The notes beneath the pieces were generated by a model, which was not told the DNA's origin, ran no database searches, and saw nothing but the letters and a program-made list of their open reading frames with translations. 64,000 nucleotides of DNA from Phenylobacterium glaciei. Its GTDB lineage: Bacteria; Pseudomonadota; Alphaproteobacteria; Caulobacterales; Caulobacteraceae. The position numbers were made by a program, and so were the translations under genes. This document shows positions 16,249 to 24,322 of the stretch, piece after piece. Location of the stretch: NCBI RefSeq assembly GCF_016772415.1, contig NZ_JAGSGD010000001.1, forward strand, positions 1-64,000, given 5' to 3'. Position 1 is the first letter of the stretch, and the number at the start of each line of letters is the position of its first letter.

Positions 16249-17418
16249 CTATTGCCCCGCCGCCGCCCACTCCACCAGCCTTTCCATGAAGGCGCCGCCG
16301 CGGTCCATCTGGACGGCCTCGACATATTCGTTGGGCTGGTGGGCCTGGTCGATGGAGCCGGGGCCGCAGATCACCGTGGAGAAGCCCGCCTGCTGGAACT
16401 GGCCGGCCTCGGTGGCGAAGGCCACCACCCGAGGCGGGCCGTTGTCGCCGGTGAGGCGGCGCGCGAAGACCTCGGCGGCGCCGTCGGGCTCGGGGGCGAG
16501 CGGCGGCGTGAAGGACTTGCGCTCCACCTTGACGCCGGCGCCCGGGAAGCGGGCCTTCAGGGCGGCGTCCAGCTCGGCGCACTGGGCCAGGAACGGCGCC
16601 AGCAGGGCGTCGGGATCGAGGCCGGCGGCATAGCGCAGATCGAACTGGAAGGCGCACTCCCGGGCCAGGATGTTGCCCGCCGTGCCGCCGTGGACCAGGC
16701 CGATGGTCATGGTGGCCTGCTTGGGCGTGAACAGGGAGGCGGGATCAGCCTCGCGCTCCAGCTTCGCCGCCAGGTCGCGAACGGCCGCCATCAGCGGCAC
16801 AGCCTCCATGATGGCCGAGATGCCGAGCTGGGTCTGGCTGGAATGGGCCTCGAAGCCGTTCACCGTCACCAGGTGGTTGATGATGCCCTTGTGGCCGCGC
16901 ACCGCCTCCATGTTGGTGGGCTCGCCTACCACCACCAGGGCTGGGGCCGGCAGCTCCTTGCCGATCAGGGCGATCAGGTCCGGCGCGCCCAGGCAGCCGA
17001 TCTCCTCGTCATAGGAGAAGGCCAGGTGGACCGGCTTCTTCGGGTCGGCCGCCACCAAGTCTGGCACGGCGGCCAGGGCCAGGGCCAGGAACCCCTTCAT
17101 GTCACAGGTCCCGCGCCCATAGATGCGGCCGTCGTCCTTGGGGGTGAGCTTGAAGGGATCGGTGACCCAGGGCTGGCCGTCCACCGGGACCACGTCGGTG
17201 TGGCCTGACAGCACCACCCCGCCTTCGATCATCGGTCCCACGGTGGCCAGCAGGTTGGACTTGCTCCCATCATGGTTGGGCGCGCGGCGATGCGGCACGC
17301 CGTGGCCGTCCAGATAGGCCTCCACCCATTCGATGAGGGCGAGGTTGGAAAGCCGCGACGTGGTGTCGAAGGCCACCAGGGTTGCGAGGATGTCGAGGGC
17401 GCGGGCGGTGAGGGTCAT
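16249..17418 (-). CDS. argE: Acetylornithine deacetylase
   Basis: A 389-residue M20 metallopeptidase-family enzyme releasing acetate from N-acetylornithine in arginine synthesis. Metal ligands and catalytic acids are visible: SGHTDVVPVDG, GRGTCDMKGF, YDEEIGC (catalytic and binding Glu), VVGEPTN, and the C-terminal CGPGSIDQAHQPNEYV His. HKGIINHLVTVNGFEAHSSQ is the dimerisation lid. ATG 17418 is chosen because it precedes the first conserved helix. The gene faces the glycosyltransferase gene with a 3-base gap. Some M20 members in this group act on other N-acyl amino acids. Confidence 0.9.
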   Translation of the reverse strand: MTLTARALDILATLVAFDTTSRLSNLALIEWVEAYLDGHGVPHRRAPNHDGSKSNLLATVGPMIEGGVVLSGHTDVVPVDGQPWVTDPFKLTPKDDGRIYGRGTCDMKGFLALALAAVPDLVAADPKKPVHLAFSYDEEIGCLGAPDLIALIGKELPAPALVVVGEPTNMEAVRGHKGIINHLVTVNGFEAHSSQTQLGISAIMEAVPLMAAVRDLAAKLEREADPASLFTPKQATMTIGLVHGGTAGNILARECAFQFDLRYAAGLDPDALLAPFLAQCAELDAALKARFPGAGVKVERKSFTPPLAPEPDGAAEVFARRLTGDNGPPRVVAFATEAGQFQQAGFSTVICGPGSIDQAHQPNEYVEAVQMDRGGAFMERLVEWAAAGQ

Positions 17419-17536
17419 GGGGCACCCTAGCCTTGGGCGCGGGCCGGCTCCACCCGGCCGGCGGCGCAACTCACCGTGACAATCCAAACTGTTCGGAACT
17501 TGACGTCCGCGCCGTGATCAAGCCTTAGGCAAGGCC

Positions 17537-18376
17537 ATGATCCTGACCCTCGCCTGTCCCGACCGCCCCGGCATTGTCGCCCGCGTCTCGGCCTTCCTGT
17601 TCGAGCGCGGCGGCAACATCCTCGACGCCCAGCAGTTCGACGACGAGGAGACCGGCCGCTTCTTCATGCGGGTGGTGTTCGCCGCAGACGAGAGCGCCGA
17701 GGTCCTGCGCCAGGCCTTCGCCCCCCACGCCCGCGAGTTCGGCATGGACTGGACCCTGCGCGACTCGAAGGTGAAGAAGCGGGTGATGATCCTGGCCTCG
17801 CAGCAGGACCACTGCCTGGCCGACCTGCTCTACCGCTGGCGGCGCGGCGAACTGCCCATGACGCTGGCCGCCGTGGTCTCCAACCACGCCGCCGACACCT
17901 ATGCGCACCTGGACCTCTCCGGCGTGCCCTTCCACCACCTGCCGGTCGCCCGCGACACCAAGATGGAGCAGGAGGCCGCCCTCTGGAAACTGATCCAGGA
18001 GACCGACACCGAACTGGTGGTGCTCGCCCGCTACATGCAGGTGCTGTCGGACGGCCTGGCCGCCAAGCTGGAGGGCCGCTGCATCAACATCCACCACTCC
18101 TTCCTGCCGGGCTTCAAGGGCGCGCGGCCCTATCACCAGGCCCACCAGCGCGGGGTGAAGGTGATCGGCGCCACGGCCCACTACGTCACCGCCGACCTCG
18201 ACGAGGGGCCGATCATCGAACAGGACGTCGAGCGTATCAGCCACCGCGACACCCCCAGGGACCTGATCCGCAAGGGCCGCGACATCGAGCGCCGCGTCCT
18301 GGCCCGCGCCGTCCGCTGGCGGCTGGAGGACCGGGTGCTGCTCAACGGGAGCAAGACGGTGGTGTTTACCGACTAG
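17537..18376 (+). CDS. purU: Formyltetrahydrofolate deformylase
   Basis: A 279-residue enzyme hydrolysing 10-formyl-THF to THF and formate, balancing one-carbon pools. The N-terminal ACT domain ([20 protein letters not shown]) is followed by a formyltransferase domain with [19 protein letters not shown] and the catalytic Asp region [13 protein letters not shown]. Length is standard. Its stop lies within the left arm of an intergenic double-hairpin repeat, which may serve as the terminator. Confidence 0.95.
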   Translation: MILTLACPDRPGIVARVSAFLFERGGNILDAQQFDDEETGRFFMRVVFAADESAEVLRQAFAPHAREFGMDWTLRDSKVKKRVMILASQQDHCLADLLYRWRRGELPMTLAAVVSNHAADTYAHLDLSGVPFHHLPVARDTKMEQEAALWKLIQETDTELVVLARYMQVLSDGLAAKLEGRCINIHHSFLPGFKGARPYHQAHQRGVKVIGATAHYVTADLDEGPIIEQDVERISHRDTPRDLIRKGRDIERRVLARAVRWRLEDRVLLNGSKTVVFTD

Positions 18377-18489
18377 AGCATGTCAGGCGCAAGTGGGAAC
18401 CGGTTCGCCGCCCGGACATGCTCTAACTCAAACGAGATAGACCCTTTTTGTCCGGTCAGGTTGAATCAACCTGATCCGGAAAGGGTCTA
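18375..18489 (+). repeat. Double-hairpin intergenic repeat, copy A
   Basis: Two successive stem-loops: AGAGCATGTC ... GACATGCTCT enclosing the core AAGTGGGAACCGGTT, then AGACCCTTT ... AAAGGGTCT enclosing a second inner stem. Copy B at 21189-21303 has the same order and the same core in the same orientation. The right end overlaps the last bases of the phosphotransferase gene. A dispersed non-coding repeat; it may terminate purU transcripts. Confidence 0.88.
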
Positions 18490-19566
18490 GGCCTGCCGCA
18501 ACAGCGTCATCGACTCCAGGTCGGCGGCCTGCGCGCAGTGGCGGCGCGCCATGGTCAGGAACATCTCGTCGCCGCGGTCGGTCTGCTTGGTGCTGACCGA
18601 GGCGAAGATGGCGGTGAACACGCCCTGCAAGAGGTAGTGCCGATAGCCGGTCCAGGCCTCGTTCCAGTCATAGCTGACGCCATACTTCCGCAGCGCCTCC
18701 AGCCACTGTTTCAGCAGGTCCTGCTCGTGCTGCTGGCGGATCTCGGTCGGCAGGCCCGCGCCGATGAAATAGGCCACGTCCAGCACGCCAGCCCCCAGGG
18801 CTACAGACTGCCAGTCCAGCACCGCGAGCGGCCAGCGGCCGCCCTGGGGCTCGAACAACATGTTGTCGAGGCGAAAATCCAGGTGCTGCAGGGTCCTGGG
18901 CGCGGCTGGCCCCTCGTAGAAGGCCCCGATATGGTCGGCGAAGTCCTGGCAGATCGCCATGTACTCCGGCTCCAGGCGGTCCTCGTAGCGGGCGCGGAAG
19001 GCGGTGATGATGCCGCCGAACATCGCCGCGATCCCGCCCCCGTCGATGGCCGGGCGGTTGAGGAACTCCACATCGGCCAGGGTCGCATCGCCCCAGCGGG
19101 GGCCGTGCAGGGCGGCGGCCTCCCGCATGGCGGTCTCGGCGTCGGCGAGACTGCAGCCGATCAGCTGGTTGCCGCCCCGGGCCGGGCCCATGTCCTCCAG
19201 CAGCAGGGTGAAATCGAAGGTCTCGGTGTCGATCTCGGCGACGAAGGGCTTGGGCGTGCGGATATCTACCGTGTGGGCGATCTGCTGATAGAAGCGCACC
19301 TCGTTCAGATAGAGGCCGATGGCGCCGCCGGTGGCGCGGCTGACCGGGTCGGCCGAGGGGAACTTGCCCACCACGCTGGTGGGCGCGCCTTCGACGGGGC
19401 TGGCATAGGCCAGGTTGAAGCGGACGCTTTCGCCGAGCATCCCGTCGCCGACCTTCTCGGTGGTGAAGCCCTCCACCTTGGCCGCGACGCCGGCGCGGTT
19501 GAGGGCGGCGGTCAGCCAGGCGGCGTCGACGGCGTAGGGGTCGGTGACGATGGGCAGGTCGCTCAC
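18487..19566 (-). CDS. Phosphotransferase family protein (APH / ecdysteroid-kinase-like)
   Basis: A 359-residue protein kinase-like fold enzyme. The catalytic loop HLDFRLDNML (HxD-x4-N) and the metal-binding DWQ that follows are intact, and FTLLLEDMG forms the hinge. Sequence style resembles the CHK/ecdysteroid 22-kinase-like branch rather than antibiotic kinases, so a hydroxyl on a lipophilic small molecule is a plausible substrate (inference). GTG start, overlapping the NTF2 gene stop by 4 bases (GTGA). Last gene of a three-gene coupled operon. Confidence 0.83.
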   Translation of the reverse strand: MSDLPIVTDPYAVDAAWLTAALNRAGVAAKVEGFTTEKVGDGMLGESVRFNLAYASPVEGAPTSVVGKFPSADPVSRATGGAIGLYLNEVRFYQQIAHTVDIRTPKPFVAEIDTETFDFTLLLEDMGPARGGNQLIGCSLADAETAMREAAALHGPRWGDATLADVEFLNRPAIDGGGIAAMFGGIITAFRARYEDRLEPEYMAICQDFADHIGAFYEGPAAPRTLQHLDFRLDNMLFEPQGGRWPLAVLDWQSVALGAGVLDVAYFIGAGLPTEIRQQHEQDLLKQWLEALRKYGVSYDWNEAWTGYRHYLLQGVFTAIFASVSTKQTDRGDEMFLTMARRHCAQAADLESMTLLRQA

Positions 19567-19913
19567 GCGGGGCCGCCCAGGGTGTGGACATAGACCTCGT
19601 TGCGGGCGATCCGGTCGCCCTCCATCAGCACCAGGTCAAAGCCGCGCAGGGCGGGCGTCGCCGCGTCGCCGATCGTACAGTACCAGCGGCCGCAGAAGCC
19701 GCCCTTGATCTCCCAGACCGCCTCGGCCTCGTAGCGCATCGACGGGGTCATGCCGAACAGGCCCTTGAGGTAGGCGGCCAGGGCGTCATGCCCCTGGATG
19801 CCGGCGGCGGTCCGCTGGTCGAAATAGAGGGTGTCGGGGGTGTAGAAGGTGAGCAGGGCCTCGACATCCTTGGCGGTCCAGGCGGCCAGCCAGCGGCGGT
19901 TGAAATCTTCCAT
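19563..19913 (-). CDS. NTF2-like (SnoaL-type) protein
   Basis: A 116-residue alpha+beta barrel protein. FNRRWLAAWTAKDVEALLTF and YTPDTLYFDQRT are typical of the SnoaL/limonene-epoxide-hydrolase-like group, which includes polyketide cyclases, isomerases and non-enzymatic binding proteins. The start overlaps the stop of the oxidoreductase gene by one base (TGATG) and its stop overlaps the phosphotransferase start, so all three are translated together. It probably acts on the same compound as its partners. Confidence 0.8.
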   Translation of the reverse strand: MEDFNRRWLAAWTAKDVEALLTFYTPDTLYFDQRTAAGIQGHDALAAYLKGLFGMTPSMRYEAEAVWEIKGGFCGRWYCTIGDAATPALRGFDLVLMEGDRIARNEVYVHTLGGPA

Positions 19914-21145
19914 CAGGCCTCTCCCAGGACGCGGGCGCGGTGCTCGGGGGTGAAGATCTCGGGCGGCAGGACTTCGGGCCCGGCCATGACCGCGAAGGTG
20001 TGGGCGCGCAGCGAGGCGTCCTGGCTCGCGCGGTCGTGCAGGCTGTCGCGCCGCGCCCGGGCTGTCTCGCCGAACTCGGCCTCCAGGGTCGAGACGAGGC
20101 CGGCGGTGAACCGCAGCCGGCGCATGCGCTCGGCCCGCTCCTCGCCATAGGGCGTGAAGTCGGCCTTGGCCCAGTCAGCCTCCGCCTTGAGGATGTCGGT
20201 GACGATGCGGACGTCGCGATAGGTGATGGAGAGGCCCAGGCCGATGATCGGGTCGTTCCAGCCACCGGCGTCCCCCACCAGCACCGCGCCCGGCGCGAAG
20301 GGCGCGTCGGTCCAGGCGTCGTTGTTGAAATAGGACAGCAGCGGACCGATCGGCCTGGCGTCGGCCAGGTGGACATTGTCGGGGGAGCACTCCATGCGGA
20401 AGGCCTCCAGGAAGGCCTGCGCGCCGTCCGGCCCTGCGAACCGGCGCCGCTGATCGAGGCCATAGCTGCCATAGAGCCGCACGCGGCCGGAGCCTTGCGG
20501 GAAGGCCAGGAAGGAGAAGTCGCCCTCCACCCCGATGGCCTGGACCTTCTCGTCCCAGTCGGGCGCACCCTCCACCAGCATGCCAGCGAACATGTGGTGC
20601 GGCGCGTCCTGGTGCAGGGGAATCCCCAGGGTCTCGCGGACCCTGGAGGCGCGGCCGTCGGCGCCCACCAGCAGGCGGGCGGTGGCGGTGGTTTCCTGAT
20701 CGCCCTGGCGGAAGGTGACCGTGGGCGCAGCCCCGCCGGCCACCGACATCACCTGCACCCCACGCCGGGCGTCGACGCCCCGGCGGACGGCCTCGTCAAA
20801 CAGGGTCTGGCAGTGGTGCGGATGGCCGATGCAGAGGGGGCCGGGCACGCCCGGCGCGAAGACGCCCAAGGGGGCGGGCGTGGATCGCGCCGCCTCGGGC
20901 GTGCGGTTCTCGTCGTAGGAGATGTGGGTCTCGATGTGGTGGCCGCCGGCCCCCACCAGCAGGTCGTAGAGTCCCAGGCGCTTGACCTCGGTGACGCCCC
21001 AAGGGGCGATCCACTCGCCGCGCACCTTGTCCTCGTAGACCTCGGAGGCCTCCAGCAGCAGGACCTTGGCGCCCGCCTGCGCCATCACGGCCGACAAGGC
21101 GCAGCCACCGATTCCGCCGCCGACAACGATCAGATCGTAGTCCAT
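19913..21145 (-). CDS. FAD-dependent oxidoreductase (aromatic monooxygenase-like)
   Basis: A 410-residue flavoprotein. It has an N-terminal Rossmann motif (VVGGGIGGCALSAVMAQAG), an LVGADGRASRVR DG-type motif near residue 160, and LVGDAGGWNDPIIGLG, the FAD ribityl-binding GD motif. This is the PHBH/UbiH-type class A layout; halogenase or reductase variants also share it. First gene of the operon with an NTF2-like protein and a phosphotransferase. A REP-type repeat lies in its upstream region. The substrate is not identified. Confidence 0.84.
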   Translation of the reverse strand: MDYDLIVVGGGIGGCALSAVMAQAGAKVLLLEASEVYEDKVRGEWIAPWGVTEVKRLGLYDLLVGAGGHHIETHISYDENRTPEAARSTPAPLGVFAPGVPGPLCIGHPHHCQTLFDEAVRRGVDARRGVQVMSVAGGAAPTVTFRQGDQETTATARLLVGADGRASRVRETLGIPLHQDAPHHMFAGMLVEGAPDWDEKVQAIGVEGDFSFLAFPQGSGRVRLYGSYGLDQRRRFAGPDGAQAFLEAFRMECSPDNVHLADARPIGPLLSYFNNDAWTDAPFAPGAVLVGDAGGWNDPIIGLGLSITYRDVRIVTDILKAEADWAKADFTPYGEERAERMRRLRFTAGLVSTLEAEFGETARARRDSLHDRASQDASLRAHTFAVMAGPEVLPPEIFTPEHRARVLGEA

Positions 21146-21188
21146 AACTTGCGTTCCGTCCCTCGGCCGGCGCTCTGGCGGCGCGGCT

Positions 21189-21303
21189 AGAGCATGTTCC
21201 GATAAGTGGGAACCGGTTATCGGATCGAAACATGCTCTAACTTTTTGAATTAGAGCCCTTTTTATCCCTTTGGACGATTCCGTCTAAAGGGAAAGGGCTC
21301 TAG
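21189..21303 (+). repeat. Double-hairpin intergenic repeat, copy B
   Basis: AGAGCATGTTCCGATAA ... TTATCGGATCGAAACATGCTCT is followed by a second stem TAGAGCCCTTT ... AAAGGGCTCTA. It shares the core AAGTGGGAACCGGTT and the two-hairpin plan with copy A at 18375-18489. The stems differ in sequence but keep pairing, so the folded form seems to be what is conserved. It occupies most of the 258-base gap before the histidine-rich membrane protein gene; nothing else is evident there. Confidence 0.88.
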
Positions 21304-21403
21304 GCGCGATCTGAACAGCCTTCCTTAGCGTCCGACAAGCGCCGTTCACCCGGGCCTAAGCATTGCGCGTCATCCTGGCGTTAACCGTGGGGCGGAGGAC
21401 GCC

Positions 21404-22492
21404 ATGACCATCCTGATGGACCAGGCCGCCGTCCCGGCCGCCGTGGCCACGCCGCGCCGCTATCTGTGGGGCCCGACCGCCGACTTCCTGCTGCTGGGGG
21501 GCGGGTCGCTGCTGGCCTTTCCCGTCCTGTTGCTGCTGTCGGCCGACAAGGTCGCCGCGCCGCTGGCGGGGGTGGTGTGGATGCTGATCAACATCCTCAA
21601 CCACCCGCACTTCGCCCACTCGTATCAGATCTTCTACCGGGGCTTCGGGGCCAAGGCGTTGTCAGGAACCCACGCTCCGGCGCTGCGGGGCCGGTACATC
21701 TTCGCCGGGATCGTCGTGCCGCTCGTGCTGGCGGCCTATCTGGGCGCGGCCCTGATGAGCGCGGATTCGCGGCTGCTGGGCTTCGGCGGCAACCTGATGG
21801 CCTTCTTCGTGGGCTGGCACTACGTCAAGCAGGGCTACGGCATGCTGATGGTGGACGCCGCGCTGAAGAAGAGCTTCTTCAGCGCGATCCAGAAGAAGGT
21901 GTTCCTGGTGAACGCCTATGGGGTCTGGGTCTTCTCCTGGCTCAACGCCAACCACCAGGTGAAGGCGACCCACCTCTGGGGCCTGGACTACTACGCCCTG
22001 CCCGTGCCGGCGCCGGTGCTGATGATCGCAGGGCTGGCCGCGGCGCTCACCACGGCGGCGACCCTCGTCGTCATGGGCCGCGCCTGGAAGAGCCTGCCCT
22101 GGAACGGGGCCGTGGCCTACGGCGTCAGCCTCTACACCTGGCTGGTCTTCATGCGGATCAATCCGCTGTGGCTGCTGGTGATTCCGGCCTTCCACTCCCT
22201 GCAGTACCTGGCGGTGGTCTGGCGCTATCAGGGCAGCGTGGAACGCGCCAAATCGCCCAAGTGGAAAGGCGGATTTGCGCTGTTCGTGGCGTCAGGCTTG
22301 GCCCTGGGCTTCGTCGGCTTCTGGGGCCTGCCCAATCTGATGGACGCGGTGCTCCCCTATGACCACGCGGTGTTCGGGACCACGGCCTGCCTGTTTGCGG
22401 TGTGGATCTTCATCAACATCCACCACTTCTTCCTGGACAACGTCATGTGGCGCCGGGAGAACCCCGACACCCGCACGCACCTGTTCAGCTAG
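21404..22492 (+). CDS. Histidine-rich polytopic membrane protein of unknown function
   Basis: A 362-residue protein with about nine hydrophobic segments (for example residues 28-46, 99-118, 203-224, 292-309 and 325-340). Histidines cluster at or near helix ends: H67, H69 and H72 (NHPHFAHSYQIFYR), H139 (WHYVKQGYG), H264 (FHSLQYL), and H340 and H341 (NIHHFFLDN). Such a pattern is typical of membrane enzymes with a di-iron or other metal centre, but I recognise no named family with confidence. It stands alone, divergent from the FAD oxidoreductase operon. GGAG-type sequence lies 7-8 bases before the ATG. Confidence 0.75.
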   Translation: MTILMDQAAVPAAVATPRRYLWGPTADFLLLGGGSLLAFPVLLLLSADKVAAPLAGVVWMLINILNHPHFAHSYQIFYRGFGAKALSGTHAPALRGRYIFAGIVVPLVLAAYLGAALMSADSRLLGFGGNLMAFFVGWHYVKQGYGMLMVDAALKKSFFSAIQKKVFLVNAYGVWVFSWLNANHQVKATHLWGLDYYALPVPAPVLMIAGLAAALTTAATLVVMGRAWKSLPWNGAVAYGVSLYTWLVFMRINPLWLLVIPAFHSLQYLAVVWRYQGSVERAKSPKWKGGFALFVASGLALGFVGFWGLPNLMDAVLPYDHAVFGTTACLFAVWIFINIHHFFLDNVMWRRENPDTRTHLFS

Positions 22493-22504
22493 TCGTTTTG
22501 GCTG

Positions 22505-22996
22505 TCAACCCTGGCCGACCGAGCCGGGGCCGGGCAGGACGCCGATCAGTTCGATCTTGAAAATCAGCACGCTGTTGCCGGGGATCTCACCGCCGCCCGC
22601 GCCCTCTTCGCCGTAGCCCAGCTCCGGCGGCACATAGAGCATCCAGACATCGCCGGGACGCATCAGTTGCAGGGCCTCGATCCAGGCGGGGATCAGGGCG
22701 TCGATGGGCATGGCGGCCGGGGCGCCGCGCTCGTAGGAGCTATCGAAGACCTTGCCGTCCAGCAGCTTGCCTTCGTAGTGGACCTTCACCTCGTCGCCCT
22801 TGTGGGGCTTCAGACCGGTGGCCGGCCCAGACTGGACGATCTTGTACTGCAGGCCCGACGGCAGGGTGACGACGCCCTCCGCCTTGGCGTTCGCAGCCAG
22901 GAAGGTCTTGGCGGCGACCAGGTTGTCCGTCGCCTTCTTGGTGGGACCGCAGGCGGCCAGCAGGACCAGGGCCAGGGCGAGAACGAGACGCTTCAT
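22505..22996 (-). CDS. FKBP-type peptidyl-prolyl isomerase lipoprotein
   Basis: A 163-residue envelope protein. The signal peptide ends in a lipobox (LLAAC, Cys16), so it is predicted to be lipid-anchored. The FKBP domain covers residues about 60-150, with VHYEGKLLDGKVFDSSYERG, WIEALQLMRPGD and YVPPELGYGEEG, the aromatic and acidic active-site positions of the family. It should catalyse proline isomerisation of periplasmic proteins. It converges with the histidine-rich membrane protein gene with a 12-base gap. Confidence 0.92.
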   Translation of the reverse strand: MKRLVLALALVLLAACGPTKKATDNLVAAKTFLAANAKAEGVVTLPSGLQYKIVQSGPATGLKPHKGDEVKVHYEGKLLDGKVFDSSYERGAPAAMPIDALIPAWIEALQLMRPGDVWMLYVPPELGYGEEGAGGGEIPGNSVLIFKIELIGVLPGPGSVGQG

Positions 22997-23062
22997 CTGA
23001 AACTTCCTTTTTGGTCGCGTGACGGGCGCCGGAACCGGTGTCCACTTCCGGCTGTCACGCTC

Positions 23063-24265
23063 CTAGACCGCGCGGGGCGGGTAGCCGCTCTCGCGCAGGG
23101 CGTCCATAATTTCCTGGGTGTGCTGGGCGTCGCGGGTCTCGATCATGATGTCGAACTCCGCGCCCTTGGCGGGCACGTCCAGGGCCAGGCGGTTGTGGGC
23201 CACCTCGACGATATTGGCCCCCATCTTGCCGATCAGCACCGAGACGGTGCCCAACAGGCCCGGTCGGTCGTCGCCGACGATACGCAGGGACACCAGCCGC
23301 TGCTCGCGCACCAGTTCACGGGTCAGCACCGAGGCCAGCAGGCGGGTGTCGATATTGCCGCCGGTGATGATCAGCCCGACCTTCTTGCCGCGGAATTTCT
23401 CCGGATAGGCCAGCAGGGCGGCCAGAGAGGCAGCGCCGGCGCCCTCCACCACCGTCTTCTCGACATTGCAGTAGAGGGCGATGGCCCGCTCGAAGTAGGG
23501 CTCCTCGATCAGCAGCACGTCGTCGATCAGCGGCCGCGCGACGGCATAGCACTCTTCGCCCACCGACTTGACCGCGATGCCCTCGGCGATGGTGGCGCCG
23601 CCGGTCGCCGCGCCGATCCCGCGCATCCGGGCGGTGAAGGAGGGGTACATGGCCGGCTCAACGCCGTAGATCTCGACCTTCGGATTGAGTGACTTGGCCA
23701 CGGTGGCGCAGCCGGCGATCAGCCCGCCGCCGCCGATGGGGATCGGCAGGACCTCCAGGTCCGGCACGTCCTCGAACATCTCCAGCGCCACGGTGCCCTG
23801 GCCGGCCATCACCTTCAGGTCGTTGAAGGGGGGGACGAAGACCAGCTCCCGGTCCGCGCACAGGGTCTTGGCGAGCGCCGCGGCGTCGTCGAAGGTGTCC
23901 CCATCCAGCACCACCTCGGCCCCGAAGGCGCGGGTCTGCTGCACCTTCACGAAGGGGGTGTTGCGGGGCATGACGATGGTCACGGGGATGCCCAGGCGCG
24001 CGGCGTGATAGGCCAGGCCCTGGCTGTGATTGCCGGCGGACGCCGCGATCACACCGCGCTTGGCCTCGTTGTCGTTGAGCTGCAGCAGGGTGTTGAGGGC
24101 GCCGCGCTCCTTGTAGGCCGCGGTGAACTGCAGGTTCTCGAACTTCACCCAGACCTCGGCTCCGGTAATCTCCGACAGCGTCTTCGAGTGTCGGCAGGGG
24201 GTGCGCTCGATGCGCCCCTTCAGCCGCTCGGCAGCCGCGCGGATATCGTCGATGGACAGGGTCAT
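23063..24265 (-). CDS. ilvA: Threonine ammonia-lyase with ACT domain
   Basis: A 400-residue PLP enzyme converting threonine to 2-oxobutyrate. The PLP lysine is K52 in FTAAYKERG; SAGNHSQGLAYHAARLG and the glycine loop GGGGLIAG bind the cofactor phosphate. Residues about 325-400 form one ACT domain (RIVGDDRPGLLGTVSVLIGK). The single ACT domain and the FTAAYKERG variant are shared with the 400-residue threonine ammonia-lyases of alphaproteobacteria rather than the 500-residue E. coli IlvA, so the role may be biosynthetic or catabolic. Confidence 0.92.
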   Translation of the reverse strand: MTLSIDDIRAAAERLKGRIERTPCRHSKTLSEITGAEVWVKFENLQFTAAYKERGALNTLLQLNDNEAKRGVIAASAGNHSQGLAYHAARLGIPVTIVMPRNTPFVKVQQTRAFGAEVVLDGDTFDDAAALAKTLCADRELVFVPPFNDLKVMAGQGTVALEMFEDVPDLEVLPIPIGGGGLIAGCATVAKSLNPKVEIYGVEPAMYPSFTARMRGIGAATGGATIAEGIAVKSVGEECYAVARPLIDDVLLIEEPYFERAIALYCNVEKTVVEGAGAASLAALLAYPEKFRGKKVGLIITGGNIDTRLLASVLTRELVREQRLVSLRIVGDDRPGLLGTVSVLIGKMGANIVEVAHNRLALDVPAKGAEFDIMIETRDAQHTQEIMDALRESGYPPRAV

Positions 24266-24322
24266 GATCAGGCCAGGGGTGGAAAGGACGCCACCTCTAA
24301 CGGGGGCCGACCTTTATCGCAA

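Noticed and set aside
18375-21303. Composite transposon bracketed by direct repeats
   Set aside because: The flanking copies carry no transposase and are dispersed intergenic hairpins; the operon between has normal composition. Kept only as a finding on repeats.
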